64,000 bases of DNA from Hydrangea macrophylla (GCA_033977485.1 CM066993.1:29068001-29132000); one strand, 5' to 3'; positions 1 to 11,706 are shown, counted from the first letter of the stretch. Program-made: numbers and translations. The notes: a model not told the origin generated them from the letters alone.

Positions 1-180
1 GATGTGTATCATAATAATGTCAACCTCTTGTGCATATTATTGAATGTAGAAATTGGCACTAAAAGTAACATATACATTTGAATGAGCTAAGATTTCTTGG
101 AGAACTTATCTCAATCAATGATCCAACCAATTGATCCCAAATTGGACCTAAGGCCCAATATTGCCAAAGGCCTATAGAAT

Positions 181-1180
181 TTAATTCTAGTAAGACCATC
201 ACACGCACTCTATTTTGATAAAGTAGCATGTATGATGATATAATTGGGGAGTATAAGAATTATCCAATGACCTGTGAATGTGGAACTGGCTCAAATTTGT
301 TTTTGGAGCACATCCACTACTACATTGAAGAATCTGGTATTGAAGTTCGAAGTGAGGAAAAAATCCCAAACACTTGATGACCGAGAATCTAAGGTTAAAA
401 TCTGGTATGATTCAAGATCTATTAGGGACTACCTGCACTGTGAACATCGGGTTCAGGCTGTGATATGTTTTCATTCTGACTCATGGATACACATGAAATA
501 GGTCATAACATAGAATGAGATAATTAAGATTTGTTCTGATTATTCTCGGCATGTTTACCTGGTAGCAGACTGCCATAAGGGAGGTCATACGCATAATCAG
601 TATTTCCATAAATGGAAGAATGCGCGAGGCCGGTGGGCCCATGTGCAGTAAGCAGGATAAGAGGCAAGGCGGGACTACAATAGGATGGATATTATGTTAC
701 ATTGTTTTTATTGGACATGGTTATTTATGTAGTAGTTTCTTAAGAGTTAAAATGTTAACTCTACATTCTCTATTTCTTAAGTTACTAAGTCATTTGTTGA
801 TTTTATGACTTGGCATGCTAAACTCAGACACGTAGGACAAGAAAAGGATGACTCAATTAGCTTGTAGTGGCTTGTGGACTCACTCGCTAAAGTTGACCTA
901 CCCACGTGTGAGTCTTGCCTAGGTGGCAAAGCATGCCAAAAGCTTTTTCAAGTAAAGCTATAAGAGATAATCAATCTTTAGAGCTAGTTCACTCATACCA
1001 TGGACTTATGTTTGTAAAGGCACGTTATGGTAACTCCATTTTTCTCACCTTGTCATCTCACCGCTATAAAACATTAGATTACATCAAATGTTTTGAAGCT
1101 GAGGTTGAAAATCAAATTTGAGAAGACTTTGGAGTCATCTCGTGCACTAGTATTTCTCTGATTAGTTCAGAGGAACAATG
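181..1180 (+). pseudogene. Copia-A gag/pre-integrase and integrase N-terminal remnant
   Basis: Broken coding remnant. At about 808-930 a shifted frame gives a pre-integrase zinc-binding-like stretch with LTWHAKLRHVGQ followed by LPTCESCLGGKAC, the copia HHCC region. From about 975 the frame reads ELVHSYHGLMFVKARYGNS, which matches the beginning of a copia integrase core. The usual first catalytic aspartate (as in HSDICGP) is altered and the core soon ends in stops. The stretch at 240-360 (YPMTCECGTGSNLFLEH) may be late gag but is weaker. No function can be expected. Between 1180 and 1905 only short noisy frames remain, including an imperfect direct duplication of about 60 bp at 1296-1420 (a unit with TCATTGACGG and CAATCTTGGAAGGATGCA). 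Confidence 0.7.
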
Positions 1181-1904
1181 TTAGTTTCTCTGTTTAGTTC
1201 AGAAGAACTATGTGAGGACAAAGGGGTACATATACAACTTTCAATTCTGAAAAATTCTGCAGTAAAATGTTATTGTAGAAGAGAGGAATAGAGTACTTCT
1301 AGATAAGTCTGGATCATTGACGGTGCAATCTAGCCTTTCAATCTTGGAAGGATGCACTCTTTTGGATAAGTCTAGATCATTGACGGCGTAAGCTATCCTT
1401 CCAATCTTGGAAGGATGCAATCTTAGCTGCTGCCATCATACGCAAAATTGTGCCTTTATAACATATTTTCCAAGCTTTACAGCCGTTTAAAAATGTTTTC
1501 GCAATATTACCGTTGCTATAAGAATCTTGACCTCTAAGAGTTAGAGGAAATGGTAGACAACATACCATCTTTAGGCGAGGGTGGGGAGATATTGTGATTC
1601 GACATCCAGTAGTCGCTGAAAATTGTACTAGTCTACAACTGAGTGGGAGTACACAGCTAGACTCTAGTGGAAGTGTGCCAAACAGTGGGAGTGCATCACT
1701 AGTTACTCAAGATTCTTAGGTAGCACAGTGCAGTTGATGAGGATGAGTTCTGCTTTGGCGTTTTGAAATCTGTGGGACATATTTTCTTGTGCGCATTAGT
1801 AGATGATGTCATGGCAACTTCTTATGTAGAAGCGCGTTTTGTTCATCTACTAAAGTTGAGTGAATAATTGCTATGAAGGTTGATATGATCTCTATGGACA
1901 AAGA

Positions 1905-2515
1905 ATACGGTGTGGGAGTCAGTTGATATTCCGTTCGAGTGTAAGACTATTGGAAACAAGCGAATTTTTGAAGTTATACTCAAGGAGGATGGCTCAGTTG
2001 ACAAAGATAAAGGCACATCTCGTGGTGAGAGGTCAAACCCAAGAGTGGGTGTAGACCTTGAAGACAGAATCTCCTTAGTGGTGATATTTTGTTTTCATTC
2101 GCCTTATCTCAGTGATTGTTGCATATTTAGTTTTAAAACCCTTTTCAAATGGATATTGATACTACTTTTCTCAATGGAGAGCCAAACGAAGAGATCTACA
2201 TGGATCAACCTATTGGTTTTACAATTGATGGGAATGATCCAAAGTGTGGCATCTTAATTGATTTGTTTACAATCTCTAGCAATCGTTTAGGCAATGACAC
2301 TTGAGGTTTCGCGATTTGATCGATCTCTTTCATTGAGATGAGTAAAGAAGACCAGTGTGTGTACATTAAGCAGTCCATAAAAGGTGTTCTAATTCTTATA
2401 TTGTATGACAACAAAATCCTTTTTATTTAGATAAAAAGGCATGGGTCAAATGAACTATGTGCTGGGAGTTAGGATTGTGGAAACCGTTCATAGACCTATT
2501 TTGTTTGTCTCTAGA
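1905..2515 (+). pseudogene. Copia-A reverse transcriptase remnant
   Basis: Ty1/copia reverse transcriptase in at least three frame-shifted pieces. Piece one (about 1911-2070) reads WESVDIPFECKTIGNKRIF, then KEDGSVDKDKG, which is the start of the copia RVT_2 domain. Piece two (about 2149-2257) contains the well-known stretch DTTFLNGEPNEEIYMDQP. Piece three (about 2325-2425) has SKEDQCVYIKQS and LILYDNKILF; the last lies where the catalytic YVDD box of a working enzyme would be, and here it is degenerate. At about 2446 NYVLGVRI marks the end of the domain. The gaps hold unrelated-looking sequence. The pieces are non-functional. Confidence 0.8.
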
Positions 2516-2879
2516 GACTTACATAATAGATGATTCTTGAACACTCTCGCATACAGTACTAAAATCCGATAGACACCCCAGTTGAGAAGGGAATACTCTT
2601 GATCTAGTACAATGTCTAGAGAATGATGAGGAAGTAAATGTCTAACGTGCCATAAGCATCCGCAATGGGAAGCCTGAGGAATACTATGTTGTCTTCTTGT
2701 TCAGACATTTTCCATGCGGTTAGTTTAGTTAGTCGTTACAAGAGTAATCTTGGTCTAGTTCACTAGAGAGTAGTGAAGAGCTTTCTGCGATATGTTTGCA
2801 TGTTTGTGGATCTCACCTTATGGATGGTATAGTTTTTGAAGTGACAAAGATGATGCGACACTCATTGGTTTAGCAATTG

Positions 2880-3213
2880 AGACGAGCGCATGTCCATATT
2901 TGTCTACGCATTCATATTAGTTGATGAAGCATTCGCTTGTTGTAGCGAGAAGCAGACATGCATCACCTTAGCCATAATGGTAGCTGAGTATGTGGCTTGT
3001 TCTGTAGTCATTCAAGAGGCTGTGTGGTTAAAGAGGTTCTTACATAGCGTAGGCTTCTTGCCTCAGGGTGATGAAGCAGTGTTAGTCTATTGTGATAGCA
3101 CGACGGCTCTAGTTTATGTAAAGGACCATAAGTACCACGGAAGTCCAAGCACATTGAGATCCACCACCACTACATTCGAGATATGGTTGCACAAGGGGAG
3201 GTTTTTTTTATAG
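2880..3213 (+). pseudogene. Copia-A RNase H remnant
   Basis: A 107-codon open stretch that matches the copia RNase H domain. Landmarks are CCSEKQTCITLA, then MVAEYVACS (the family's MEAEYVA with the catalytic glutamate kept), VIQEAVWLKRFL, VYCDSTTAL (catalytic aspartate kept) and KDHKYHG. The last 30 residues are shifted relative to the usual KTKHIDIRYH end, which points to a frameshift near 3150. Upstream, 2770-2880 carries a weak match to the linker before RNase H (RYVCMFVDLTL). The open frame is by chance longer than its neighbours, but without RT or integrase it has no likely role. Confidence 0.85.
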
Positions 3214-4294
3214 TACATCACTACTGGTGATATGATGGATGATCTTGGATCAAGCCAATTTCTAGAGATTTGTTCTTGTCCCATATTAGTTGTATGGGAG
3301 TCTGTAGGTTTTGATGCACTTTAACAACATTATTCTTGACATTATTATTACCAGATACTTATTATTATAATAAAATCAATGGTTTTCCACATTCATTAGT
3401 TGTTAGCTGGATAGATGCACATTTTTTTTCTTTAAAGTGTCACCAGGCTTGAATCGACCTGCTCACATGGGTGTGATTCACCTTGGCGCCGAGATAGCGA
3501 AGTTGGACATAGCGCTTAGATGGAGAGCAAGATGAGACATTTGTGTTCATGGCGCTTAGATAGCTAGCTAGGACATGTGTGTCTATAGCGCTAGGAAAGC
3601 GGGCTAGAACACTTATATCTACGCGACATAAGAACAGTGAGCTAGATATAAACCTTGATATCCTTATATGTCGCCTTATCTTAGAGCTAAGATGAGACCT
3701 AAGCTTGGTGCTTGGTCGAACATAGTGAGCATCCACTACTCTATGTAGCCTGTTTATAGCCGAACATGAATTTTCAGACGGAGGCTGTTTGTAGCGACTG
3801 TGCTGGAAATGTCAGGTGAGACGTTTATGTAACGTCTAGACTAAAATTCATATGGCGTTACTTTTACCATGAAGTGACATGCCCATTTATATGGAAGAAC
3901 ACCATAGCATACATATCATACTGTATGTTCTATTTTGCGATCGTTTGTGGAGCAATGGATTAATCCCTATTTCATTGCTGTGTGAGCCACGTAGTCTCCC
4001 TGTAATGGGGATTCTACACAAGTTACCTTATGACCTGAGTCTATGTCATAAAGAGGACGCTTGATAACGCTACTTTAGCGTACCATCCTGGGACGAAGAG
4101 ACAAATACCGTCCTATGGGGCACGTCTAGGAAAGTGGTCGAGTTAGTTGGATTGACATTAGTAGGCAGGGAAGACTCCTCGATAACACACCATGTTTTGT
4201 GACTCATTAGCTAGCCAGCGACAATCGTATACGTACTGAGTGTCATGCATACATTACATATTTGGGGGTGTAGCACTGTTTTCTAAGGGATTAA
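3214..4294. other. Copia-A 3' noncoding region
   Basis: About 1.1 kb between the RNase H remnant and the MITE. Short frames on both strands resemble nothing I know. At 3480-3640 the words GGCGCTTAGATAG and AGCGCTTAGATGG recur imperfectly, which looks like a degraded short repeat. This length is more than copia 3' untranslated regions usually have, so another decayed insertion may be hidden here. Confidence 0.5.
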
Positions 4295-4579
4295 GGCTTA
4301 GTTTGGTCCCCATGTTGGTGCTTCTCCTTTTTTAAAGCACAATTTCATGTTAATTCATTTGGTAACTAGTTTATGAGCTTTACAAAAATTGAACTTGGGG
4401 CTTTTTTTGGGGGAGCTTTTAAAAGCTCTAGAATGGAGCTTTTAAAAGCTCAAGGTTGTTTTTTGGTTTTATGATGTCTTTTTGAAGAGGAGTGTGTCAC
4501 TTATATAAAATTATCAAACAACTTAGTAATAAATTTCATAAGCTCCTTTTAAAAAGCCACGTGGGGGCCAAACTAAGCC
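4295..4579. mobile_element. Tourist-like MITE (PIF/Harbinger type)
   Basis: A 285 bp element with terminal inverted repeats: the left end is GGCTTAGTTTGGTCCCCA and the right end, reverse complemented, is GGCTTAGTTTGGCCCCCA. It is flanked by the trinucleotide TAA on both sides (4292-4294 and 4580-4582), the target duplication typical of PIF/Harbinger elements. The interior is AT-rich, with runs such as GCTTTTAAAAGCTC that can fold back, and has no coding capacity. It inserted into the 3' region of Copia-A, so it is younger than that element. Confidence 0.85.
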
Positions 4580-4582
4580 TAA

Positions 4583-4805
4583 GAGTGCTAGATCTGGTGT
4601 GGTTGAACCTGTCTGGGTAAATACATGAGAAGCTTCCGAGTGATGCGTTTTGCTAGTTATGTGATTGACTTAGCATCTCAACTCCTGTCGCTATACGTTT
4701 CTTTTTGTGAGATCGCACGTTCTATTTCCCGTATGAAGAGACGATGAAAGTTGGAATCTAAGAGATTTTGTTTTAGCACAAAGCCCTATGTGGGTGAGTG
4801 GGAGA
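4583..4805 (+). other. Copia-A distal 3' untranslated region and polypurine tract
   Basis: Noncoding stretch ending in the purine-rich run GTGGGTGAGTGGGAGA directly before the LTR start TGTTAG at 4806. This is the place and composition of a copia polypurine tract, the primer for plus-strand DNA synthesis. Confidence 0.65.
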
Positions 4806-5261
4806 TGTTAGCATTTTTGTGGGTTATGGGTCACCCACATAATCTATGGACCGAGTCCAACGGGCTTAGCTTAGGGTCCAAGAAATCCTATGTGGATTAT
4901 AACTTGGAGTCCTAGGGCGTGTATATGTGTGTATATATGTGTATAGCACACACATAAATACAACTCTGCACACAATAAGGAAGCCACCCTCTCTCCCTTT
5001 TTCTCTTTAGTTACTTTCTCTCTCTAGCCAAATCACACTAGGGCTTGGGATTTAGCGCGTGAATACAAATGGGGTGTCTCTAGTAGGCATTCTCATGACC
5101 TGTTTGAAGAACAAGAGCGTACATGGAAGCACTAAAGTACAACAGTTCATGGGTATTATTGTCGGGCTCGTAACAACGCCGCCAAGATGATCCGTGATCG
5201 GGTATATTCCACAAGATATATCCTTTACCCGACCCGTATGCTTGTTTGATGCATATTTACA
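4806..5261 (+). repeat. Copia-A 3' LTR
   Basis: Probable LTR of 456 bp starting TGTTAGCATTTTTG after a polypurine tract and ending in TTTACA. A TATA-rich core (GTGTATATATGTGTATAG, about 4927-4945) and a CT-rich stretch at 4988-5033 fit promoter and leader parts. The right limit is inferred from where minus-strand LRR coding similarity resumes. The partner LTR is outside the window, so the boundary has not been checked by comparison. Confidence 0.6.
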
Positions 5262-5574
5262 TGGACGATCCCAAATGGTGAGAGAGGTAAGAGAGGTGGG
5301 CAATAGACACTCCTCTGGAAACAACTTATCTTCTTCGCATTCACCTTTGAGATTGCAGTATCTAAGAGAAGGAAGCCCTTCCAAACCCCACTCCGTCCGG
5401 CGAGCCATGAGTTTATCACAGTTAATGATGTTAAGGGAAGATAGACTATTGGGCAAACCCCCAAAAGGAAAGGTCCAATGATTGAAGAGATGGGAGGAGA
5501 GTGCACTTTTATTCAGGTAGTGCCTCCAGCTTCTTGCATGACCATATTCTAATTGAAATCAGAATGGGAGCTGG
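5262..5574 (-). pseudogene. CC-NBS-LRR resistance gene, LRR fragment (distal part)
   Basis: Minus-strand fragment of a plant intracellular immune receptor of the CC-NBS-LRR class. Reading from 5574 downward, a frame with stops gives IRIWSCKKLEALPE, then LLPSLQSLDLS; after a shift it gives GLPNSLSSLNIINCDKLMAR, GLPSLRYCNLKGECEE, FPEECLLPTSLTSLTIW. These are leucine-rich repeats in the LxxLxxLxxxxC style of this family. The reading ends at the Copia-A LTR. The upstream LRR part continues at 19002-19243 beyond Tat-A. NB-ARC and coiled-coil parts are not in the window. The pseudogene is broken both by insertions and by point lesions. Confidence 0.85.
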
Positions 5575-5864
5575 TGTAGACACCCCATTTTGTCGGCTAT
5601 CAGATTTAGGAGACCCATAGCTTGGTGGTTCACAATGATCGAAAAAGACTCAAAAGGACTCCTGGAAGTTAGCTATATTTCTTAAAATGCTCAGAATGAC
5701 CAAAATGCCCCTGAAAGCCCGAAAACTCCCAGATTTGGTCCAAAAGTTCTGGAAACATGCTATGTTGTAAGAAAAGTAAAAAAATGAGTTTTTAATTAAA
5801 ATCAGATGAAATCGTCAACTCCCTGAGACCCCCGAATGTCCCGGAAGTTCCCGGAAAGTCTCCG

Positions 5865-6071
5865 TTGACCTGTTTGACCACGGTTTGACCAAGTTTGACC
5901 GAGTTTGACCGAAAACGTCCAAATTCGCTGGAATCATTCTAGATCATGTGGAAAGTATTAAAATGAGTTTTAAAAGAAAATCGAGCGAAAACGTCGACTC
6001 CTGGGAGCTCCCAGAGGTTTCCTGAACTTCCCGCGAATTCTAGGTTTGACCAGTTTGACCAGAATTTGACT
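5865..6071 (+). promoter_or_regulatory. W-box arrays in the Tat-A LTR
   Basis: Eight TTGACC/TTGACT words on the plus strand: five at 5865, 5874, 5885, 5895 and 5905, spaced 9-11 bp, and three at 6046, 6055 and 6066. TTGAC followed by C or T is the W-box bound by WRKY transcription factors, which act in pathogen and wound responses. The arrays lie 540-750 bp upstream of the LTR TATA box, on the U3 side. The 3' LTR retains fewer copies (about 15937-15976 and 16108-16127). Binding is inferred from the motif only. Confidence 0.6.
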
Positions 6072-6612
6072 TTAGAACCGAAGCGCCATAACAATTTTCA
6101 AATATTTTTCATGAATACTAGAGGTCAATAGCTTTCCAATGATATATCGCACATAATTTTTGGATTTAAAACGAGTTTATTGTGAATTTTCGAAGGCGAA
6201 AAAGGCGATCAAATCGGCTTTTATCGCAAATACCGCAAAACTTTTCAAAGTGACCTATCCCCGAATTATTTGTTAAGTAAAATAGACTCCATTACCTTTC
6301 CAACGGTGTATCACAACCTCAATTTGGAGTTCGTATGCATTTTTTGTGAATTTTGGACGAAATAGGGCCTTTTTGCGAATACCGGAACCTCTGGGAGCCT
6401 AAATACAATTATCTGGAGGAAGGAGGAGCAGTGCCACCACGGCATTGGCCCACTGCCGCCACGACACTCTCCTCCAGAATAGTATGTTTTTGTAATTTCT
6501 TTTGGGGGTCCAATTTGATTAATTAAAAACCAAAACGATGTAATTTTATGTTTTCAGTTGTTTTAGACCAATGAGAGTACTTCTAAAACCCCAAAATCAC
6601 CCCAAATTAGCC

Positions 6613-6620
6613 TATATAAA
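6613..6620 (+). promoter_or_regulatory. TATA box of the Tat-A 5' LTR
   Basis: The word CCTATATAAACCCCCC contains a canonical TATATAAA. The same site in the 3' LTR reads CCTATGTAAACCC (about 16691), so the 3' copy has probably lost its TATA function. A run of seven G follows at 6643 (12 in the 3' LTR). Confidence 0.65.
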
Positions 6621-8831
6621 CCCCCCATTGCTCTTCATTTTGGGGGGGCCAAGTGCAAAGCTTGACACAGTTGTAGAGAAAAAGAAAGATAGAGATAGAT
6701 TTAGAAGTGAGAAAGGAGCTTGCTCCTACTATTTTTCTATAGAAAGTGAGTTCCAATCTTGTTTTCCTCCACCATTCTTCTATATACTTCATCATCAATA
6801 CACCCAATCACCATTTCTCTAAGCATTTTTGAGTTAAGAAGCTACTTCCATGTCCAAATGTCTATATCTATGAGTGAAACACCAAGCTACAAGTCTAATA
6901 TCACATTGATTATCATCTATTGATTTGTTCATTTGCTTGCTTATATACAATGTTCATCTCTTCTTACCTCATTTCTTTTTGATTTTCTTTATTTACTTAC
7001 TAGTTCATCATCATCTAGATGATGACATGAAGTTTAAGGTGAGTGAATCCTTATGGATAGTAGCTCTTGACCTCAAAAACATGTTTGATAGATGATGATT
7101 ATAACTTCAATACCTCCAAGGTATCCTTGAAGTTATGTTCAAATAAAAATGAATCTCTCCAATAATATTGGGGGTTCTTGATGATGAGTTTGATGTTGAT
7201 ATTCCAAGAGGTTATAATCTCTATTTGATGTTGAAAATATATTTTCAAAACCTCTATTTCAAAACCACTCTTAAAACCCCTCATTTTGATCCCAAGAAAG
7301 AAAACACTAGTTTTCCCCAAAATCTTCAAAAACAGTGAGTCAAAACAGTGAGCGATCTGAGTTCAAAGATTTCTTTAGAACTCAATACTCAATGTATTGC
7401 TGCAATACCACTTGGAAAGTCTTCCTAACTCATTAGAGAACACCCACGATTTTTGGTTTGACTTGAAAATACTTGAAAATGGTCCATTTGGACCCAAACA
7501 TTCCCTCCAGATATTCTGTTTTTGCTGTCACAGCTGCTTGGTCTGATTTCAACTTGTTTTACAGAAAACGTTTCCAACAAGTGTGGTCTCAACTTATTTT
7601 TCCCTTGAACTTCAATGTCTTAGGGAACTTTCGGTATAAAATGGGCCTCTAGATCCTCTGTTTTCATTTTCTAAAAGTTTTTAACATTTCAGTCGACAGT
7701 ACGAACTCTATTTCTGAGTAACCTCTATTGTTTATATGATTTCTCTCAATCTGTGATAGTTATTAAAGATTGACTTTTTGGGTTGTGTTCTAGACACAAT
7801 AAGGAATATCTCCATAAAGAATCATGCATTGAAAATATTCCTAACCCCTCTTTTCAGTTTTCAAAATATCATGTTACTGTTTTGTCCACTATTCACAGCA
7901 AGCACACTTTTACTTCCCCCCATTGATTTGATGCTTACATACACTCCAAATTAGCTCATGTCTTAGGAAGTGGTTCATAATACATTTGTACATATCCCAT
8001 GATGATTTCCTTCATTCATTCATACACATTCTAGACTTCTAAGTCATTCTAGGAATCCATGAACACAAAGCACACTACAACCTTGGCACATTCTAGATAC
8101 ATACATTACATCTATGCAAAGATTTGGGGTTTTTACAACTCCTAATCTAAGAAGATTTTAAGGAATGATCATGATGACACGTTCATGTTCCCCCTCGATC
8201 TAATCCTCCTTTCTCATCCGTCCCGGGGATTGAGAGATCTTCTTTTCTCAAAGATTAAAATGCAACATACTAGCTTGCTAAGCATATTTTGATTTCTTTG
8301 ATTTTTTTTTTTGTTTCAAGAACAATTCATGTCCCCTTAGATTAGGAAAACTTTATTACTTGATATGTGATTAGACGATTTTTCCTAGGTTTATTCGTGT
8401 GATCTTTCACTTTGCATTGTGTGATACTTGGCTTAGATCTTGTGAATGATATTTTATCTTTAGATCTTCCATTTTAAGTTTCTTATGTGATGTAATATAC
8501 TATCATAGTATTAATTGTTGAACCATATATAGTATAAGATGATTATTTGGATGCTAATTGAGGCCCGTCAAAAGATGGGGCAAGTTGAGGATGTTTTAGT
8601 CGCGACAAAGGCTCCTTCTTCTCTCGTACCAAAACCCCGAGCCAAGTTCTTTGGTTATGAAGGGCTGGTGCCCTTTATCCATTTGGGTGAGTCAAAATTA
8701 GGTTTCTTGGTTCCTTAAAGACCAAGTGGCGACTCTGTATCTATTTTCAACAAACCCTTTTCTCTTTCTTTGATCAATATCAAATTTCAAACAAAAACAA
8801 GCAAGTAGTGGAAACCCGCGTGTCCACAATC

Positions 8832-8850
8832 TGGTGACTCTGCTGGGGAT
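8832..8850 (+). other. Tat-A primer-binding site
   Basis: TGGTGACTCTGCTGGGGAT lies three bases after the LTR end. It begins with TGG, the complement of a tRNA CCA end, and occupies the expected place for minus-strand priming. The corresponding site of Tat-C (TGGCAACTCTACTGGGGAT) is clearly the same primer type. Confidence 0.8.
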
Positions 8851-10329
8851 TTTTTAATTTTAAAACAAAATAATACCGAGGTTTGACTCATAAGAAGCAT
8901 CCTTAAAATCATCTTTTTACTGTGTCTGGTTCACCGCATTGCACTTTGTATTTTCCCCCTTCGACTGTGTCTGAAACGCGGCGCTGACATTGTTCAGGTC
9001 TTGCTGTGCCAGGGTATATCAAAAAGAGTAAACACTTCCGTACTGTCTCTCTGACGGTATATTGGAACTCTCGTCAACAGACCCTCTTTGACTAAACCTA
9101 GTCTTTGCATATAGATTCCTGTAGAACCTTCATAAGGCTGTTGATTTATCTTTTCAGACAGGACAATATGATATAACTGCTGTATGCCCTGGTGGGATTA
9201 CTTGCACCGGTGTAGACGCTTATGTGGCATAGAACAGAACCTCTTTCTTATGATTCCTAAGGCAATCACTCACATGTGATTACATTGAGTTGACATGCCT
9301 AGGCACCATGACAAGGATGTCTGCTCCATGTTTACAAAGATATACACCGCAAACCTTGTTTGTTGGTCCTAAAACATAGGAGTATGAAAACTCGCTAGAC
9401 AATATGATCACCATCATCACCTGTTCCCGTCATATATCCCTATTTCTTCCAGAAACTCTGCCCAACTCATCAGGATATCCCTGTTTTTTCCTAGAAACTC
9501 TGTCCAAATCACCCAGATTTCCTAGAAATCCCTATTTTTTCCCAAATTACCCAGAAATCTCAGTTTCTTCTAGAAACCCTGATATACTTGTGTCCCCCAG
9601 ATACCCTGTCCGAATTACCCAAATCTTCCTGCTTCTCCCAGAAATCCTATTCGAACTCCCCAGGTATCTTTGTTACACCCAAAATCCCAGAAAATCCATG
9701 TTTCTCCTAAAACTCTACCCAAGCTTCCCATAAATCAAAATTTCCCAGAAATACCCAAGGTACTTGTTTCTCCGAGAAACTCTGCCCAAATCACCCAGAA
9801 ACACCCAGATATACTATCCATATTTCTCAGAAATACCCAAAATACCAGTTTCTCCTAGAAGCTCAGTCCAAATCAACCAAAAATCCCTATTTCTCCCAGA
9901 AACTCTATCCAAAATTCCTGAAATATCCCAGAAATCCCTATTGTTCCTTGGTGATCATACTGGAAAGTAAGGTTAGCACACTCTGTATGGTTAGGACCTT
10001 ACTTAACTGCTATATGTTAGAAGTAGGGGCATCATATAGATTAGGGCTTGCATCTGCATGCTTGTCTCATGTGCATACACAATTCATGTCAGTTCGCTTG
10101 CACGCACGTCTTGTCAGTCTCATATGTGTCAGGCTCTACACATCAAATGCATACGTATCATCATCCTCACCCATCTCAATCATTGTATAGAAGTTGTATA
10201 CATACTACAACCATCATCAGTTCACATCGATAAATCCTTCAAAACTCTAATCATCTCTTCCTGATAGGAGTCCATAAGAAGTGTTTCACGCCTCTGCTAA
10301 TTTGGACTTTTACTTCTATTTGCAGAAAA
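8851..10329 (+). other. Tat-A leader with CCCAGAAA-type degenerate repeats
   Basis: Noncoding leader. Parts of 8930-9330 align by eye with the Tat-C leader (42290-42560), for example words around ATTGCACTT and CTTTGACTAAACC, so it is conserved between the two elements. From about 9420 to 9950 there is a degenerate tandem array built on words such as CCCAGAAATCCCTATTTCTC and AGAAACTCTGCCCAAATCAC, with irregular unit lengths. It produces long but meaningless open frames. A pyrimidine-rich stretch ending TTTGCAG at 10319-10325 just before the gag remnant could be a splice acceptor; Ogre elements are known to contain an intron, but no donor is assigned here. Confidence 0.6.
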
Positions 10330-11030
10330 AAAACCGTAGCCCCAGGTAAAGACACTGTTGTACCTCCCCAAATTCATTATCGTGATCACGGGCTAGCACA
10401 GACCATCATCGATCCACCAATGGCCTACAAAGCTCTGCAAGAGAAAGTGAACAAGCTACAAACCACTGTTGAGCAGTTGAGTTTAAGGGTTAGTCGATTT
10501 GATAAAATGGCACGGAGCATTAGCAAAGAACTGCTTGAAATGGGGACCAGAATGGAGGATGCCATCATAGAAGAAAAGTTCAAGAAGGATAAACCCCAAC
10601 ACCAGTCCAAGAGGCCTAAATACTCCCGACACTCCCCGGATGTCAACGTTCTGTGCAGCCAACCCATGGCATACCCTCATCGGCCATACCAATCCTCTAA
10701 CCAAACCACTAGTTGCCATTACCAGAAAAAGCAACCCCGTACCTTTACCAAACTAGATATCTCCCCCTCTATAGCCTTAGGCCGTCTGCTAAAAAAGGGA
10801 CACTTCCAACTCCTTCAACCTCGTGCCGATCCCCCACCACCTAACTGTGACCTGTCCAAATGATGTGCCTACCACCAAGGCCCAGGCTATGACACCGACC
10901 AGTGCATATGTCTCCGCCATGATATCTAGAACCTCATCGACCAAAACATCATTGAGCCACCACCCATTCAACCCCATGTCACCTAAGCCCCTGGCTTACC
11001 TAATCGAATGATCCCCTTCACTGAGGCCCA
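10330..11030 (+). pseudogene. Tat-A gag remnant
   Basis: The only protein-coding trace in Tat-A. From about 10333 the frame reads PQIHYRDHGLAQTIIDPP, then an open stretch (10420-10863) with a probable coiled coil (ALQEKVNKLQTTVEQLSLRV) and ends FTKLDISPSIALGRLLKKG and DPPPPNCDLSK. After a TGA at 10861 the same frame continues with CAYHQGPGYDTDQC, then LIDQNIIEPP. This cysteine/histidine segment before a LID-type helix is characteristic of gag proteins of the Tat/Ogre group. Three in-frame stops are visible and the N-terminal part is missing. It could not act as a capsid protein. Confidence 0.75.
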
Positions 11031-11706
11031 TGAATGTTGAACATGTGCCGGTGAAATGATGGTGCTTGGGACTCTTGCTAGAAAACCAAATGAAGATGCT
11101 CTTTAGAAAATAAAAAATAAATAAAAAATAAAAAGAACAAGTGAGTCACTGTGACATTCCATTTGAGACCAGGTCGAGTCTAGTCGAGTCTGTTGTATGT
11201 TTTGTCTATTTCAACTTTAGTCTTGTGGTCAAGTCTGTCTATCATCGAGTTGTTAATGATTCTTTAATCCTTCTCTACTGATGGAATGAAGTCTCATTTT
11301 GCCTAATCTGATGTGCCTAGTCATAGATGCATGAATCGCTGAACTGAAGTGTCACTTTTCAAATTACCATGGATATTACTGTGCTAAAAAAAATAATTTT
11401 TTTACTCAAACAAAAAAATCTTGAAAGGTCAAAGTCAATTTTGCACTGACACCAAAGAAGAGTTGAGAATTGAATAGTCTTACTTTAAGAATTTAAAGAT
11501 GCTTTTACTCAAATCTCGAAACGCCATACTTGAGATTGATTTGGGGCTTGCCCAACACCCTTTCCACCATTTCTACCATTTTAAAGCCTTGGGCCCAACC
11601 CAATTGATAGCCATGCGAACCTGTGCAGACTTGGTCCTTGATGACAGCCAAACATTTCAGTGAGTTTCATCTCCGCTTTCAAAAAAAAAAAAAATAGAAA
11701 AAAAAA
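11031..11706 (+). other. Tat-A conserved noncoding backbone, first part
   Basis: No gene. Despite its place right after gag, no pol domain is found. From about 11150 it parallels Tat-C (43725 onward) through GTGACATTCCATTTGAGACC, ATGAAGTCTCATTTTGCCTA and similar words in the same order. This backbone carries the hairpin modules listed below. Confidence 0.65.

Larger units (their letters stand above)
1..5261 (+). mobile_element. Copia-A: decayed Ty1/copia element, 3' part
   Basis: Remains of a Ty1/copia LTR retrotransposon whose 5' end lies outside the window. In order I see gag/pre-integrase, integrase core, reverse transcriptase, RNase H, a polypurine tract and one 3' LTR (4806-5261), which is the copia order (integrase before RT). 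Every domain is broken by stops and frameshifts, so this is an old, dead copy. Its right edge abuts the minus-strand LRR pseudogene at 5262, which suggests the element landed in that gene. A Tourist-like MITE later inserted into its 3' untranslated part. The left target-site copy is not visible, so the target duplication cannot be checked here. Confidence 0.85.
5575..8828 (+). repeat. Tat-A 5' LTR
   Basis: LTR of 3254 bp. It starts TGTAGACACCCC and ends CGTGTCCACA, followed after three bases by the primer-binding site. The upstream 1 kb holds W-box clusters and a TATA box (6613-6620), so transcription should start near 6645. Short open frames within it are shared with the other LTR and have no recognisable product. 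The first 150 bases differ from the 3' LTR at a handful of positions, mostly C/T and G/A changes, so the insertion is not recent. Confidence 0.9.

Noticed and set aside
5052..5261. Continuation of the LRR open frame to 5052 as part of the resistance protein
   Set aside because: The last 60 or so residues lose the leucine-rich pattern and lie in LTR sequence, so the frame is chimeric by chance.
7099..7329. 76-codon minus-strand frame, repeated at 17273-17503
   Set aside because: Present twice only because it lies in both Tat-A LTRs; no domain and no promoter.
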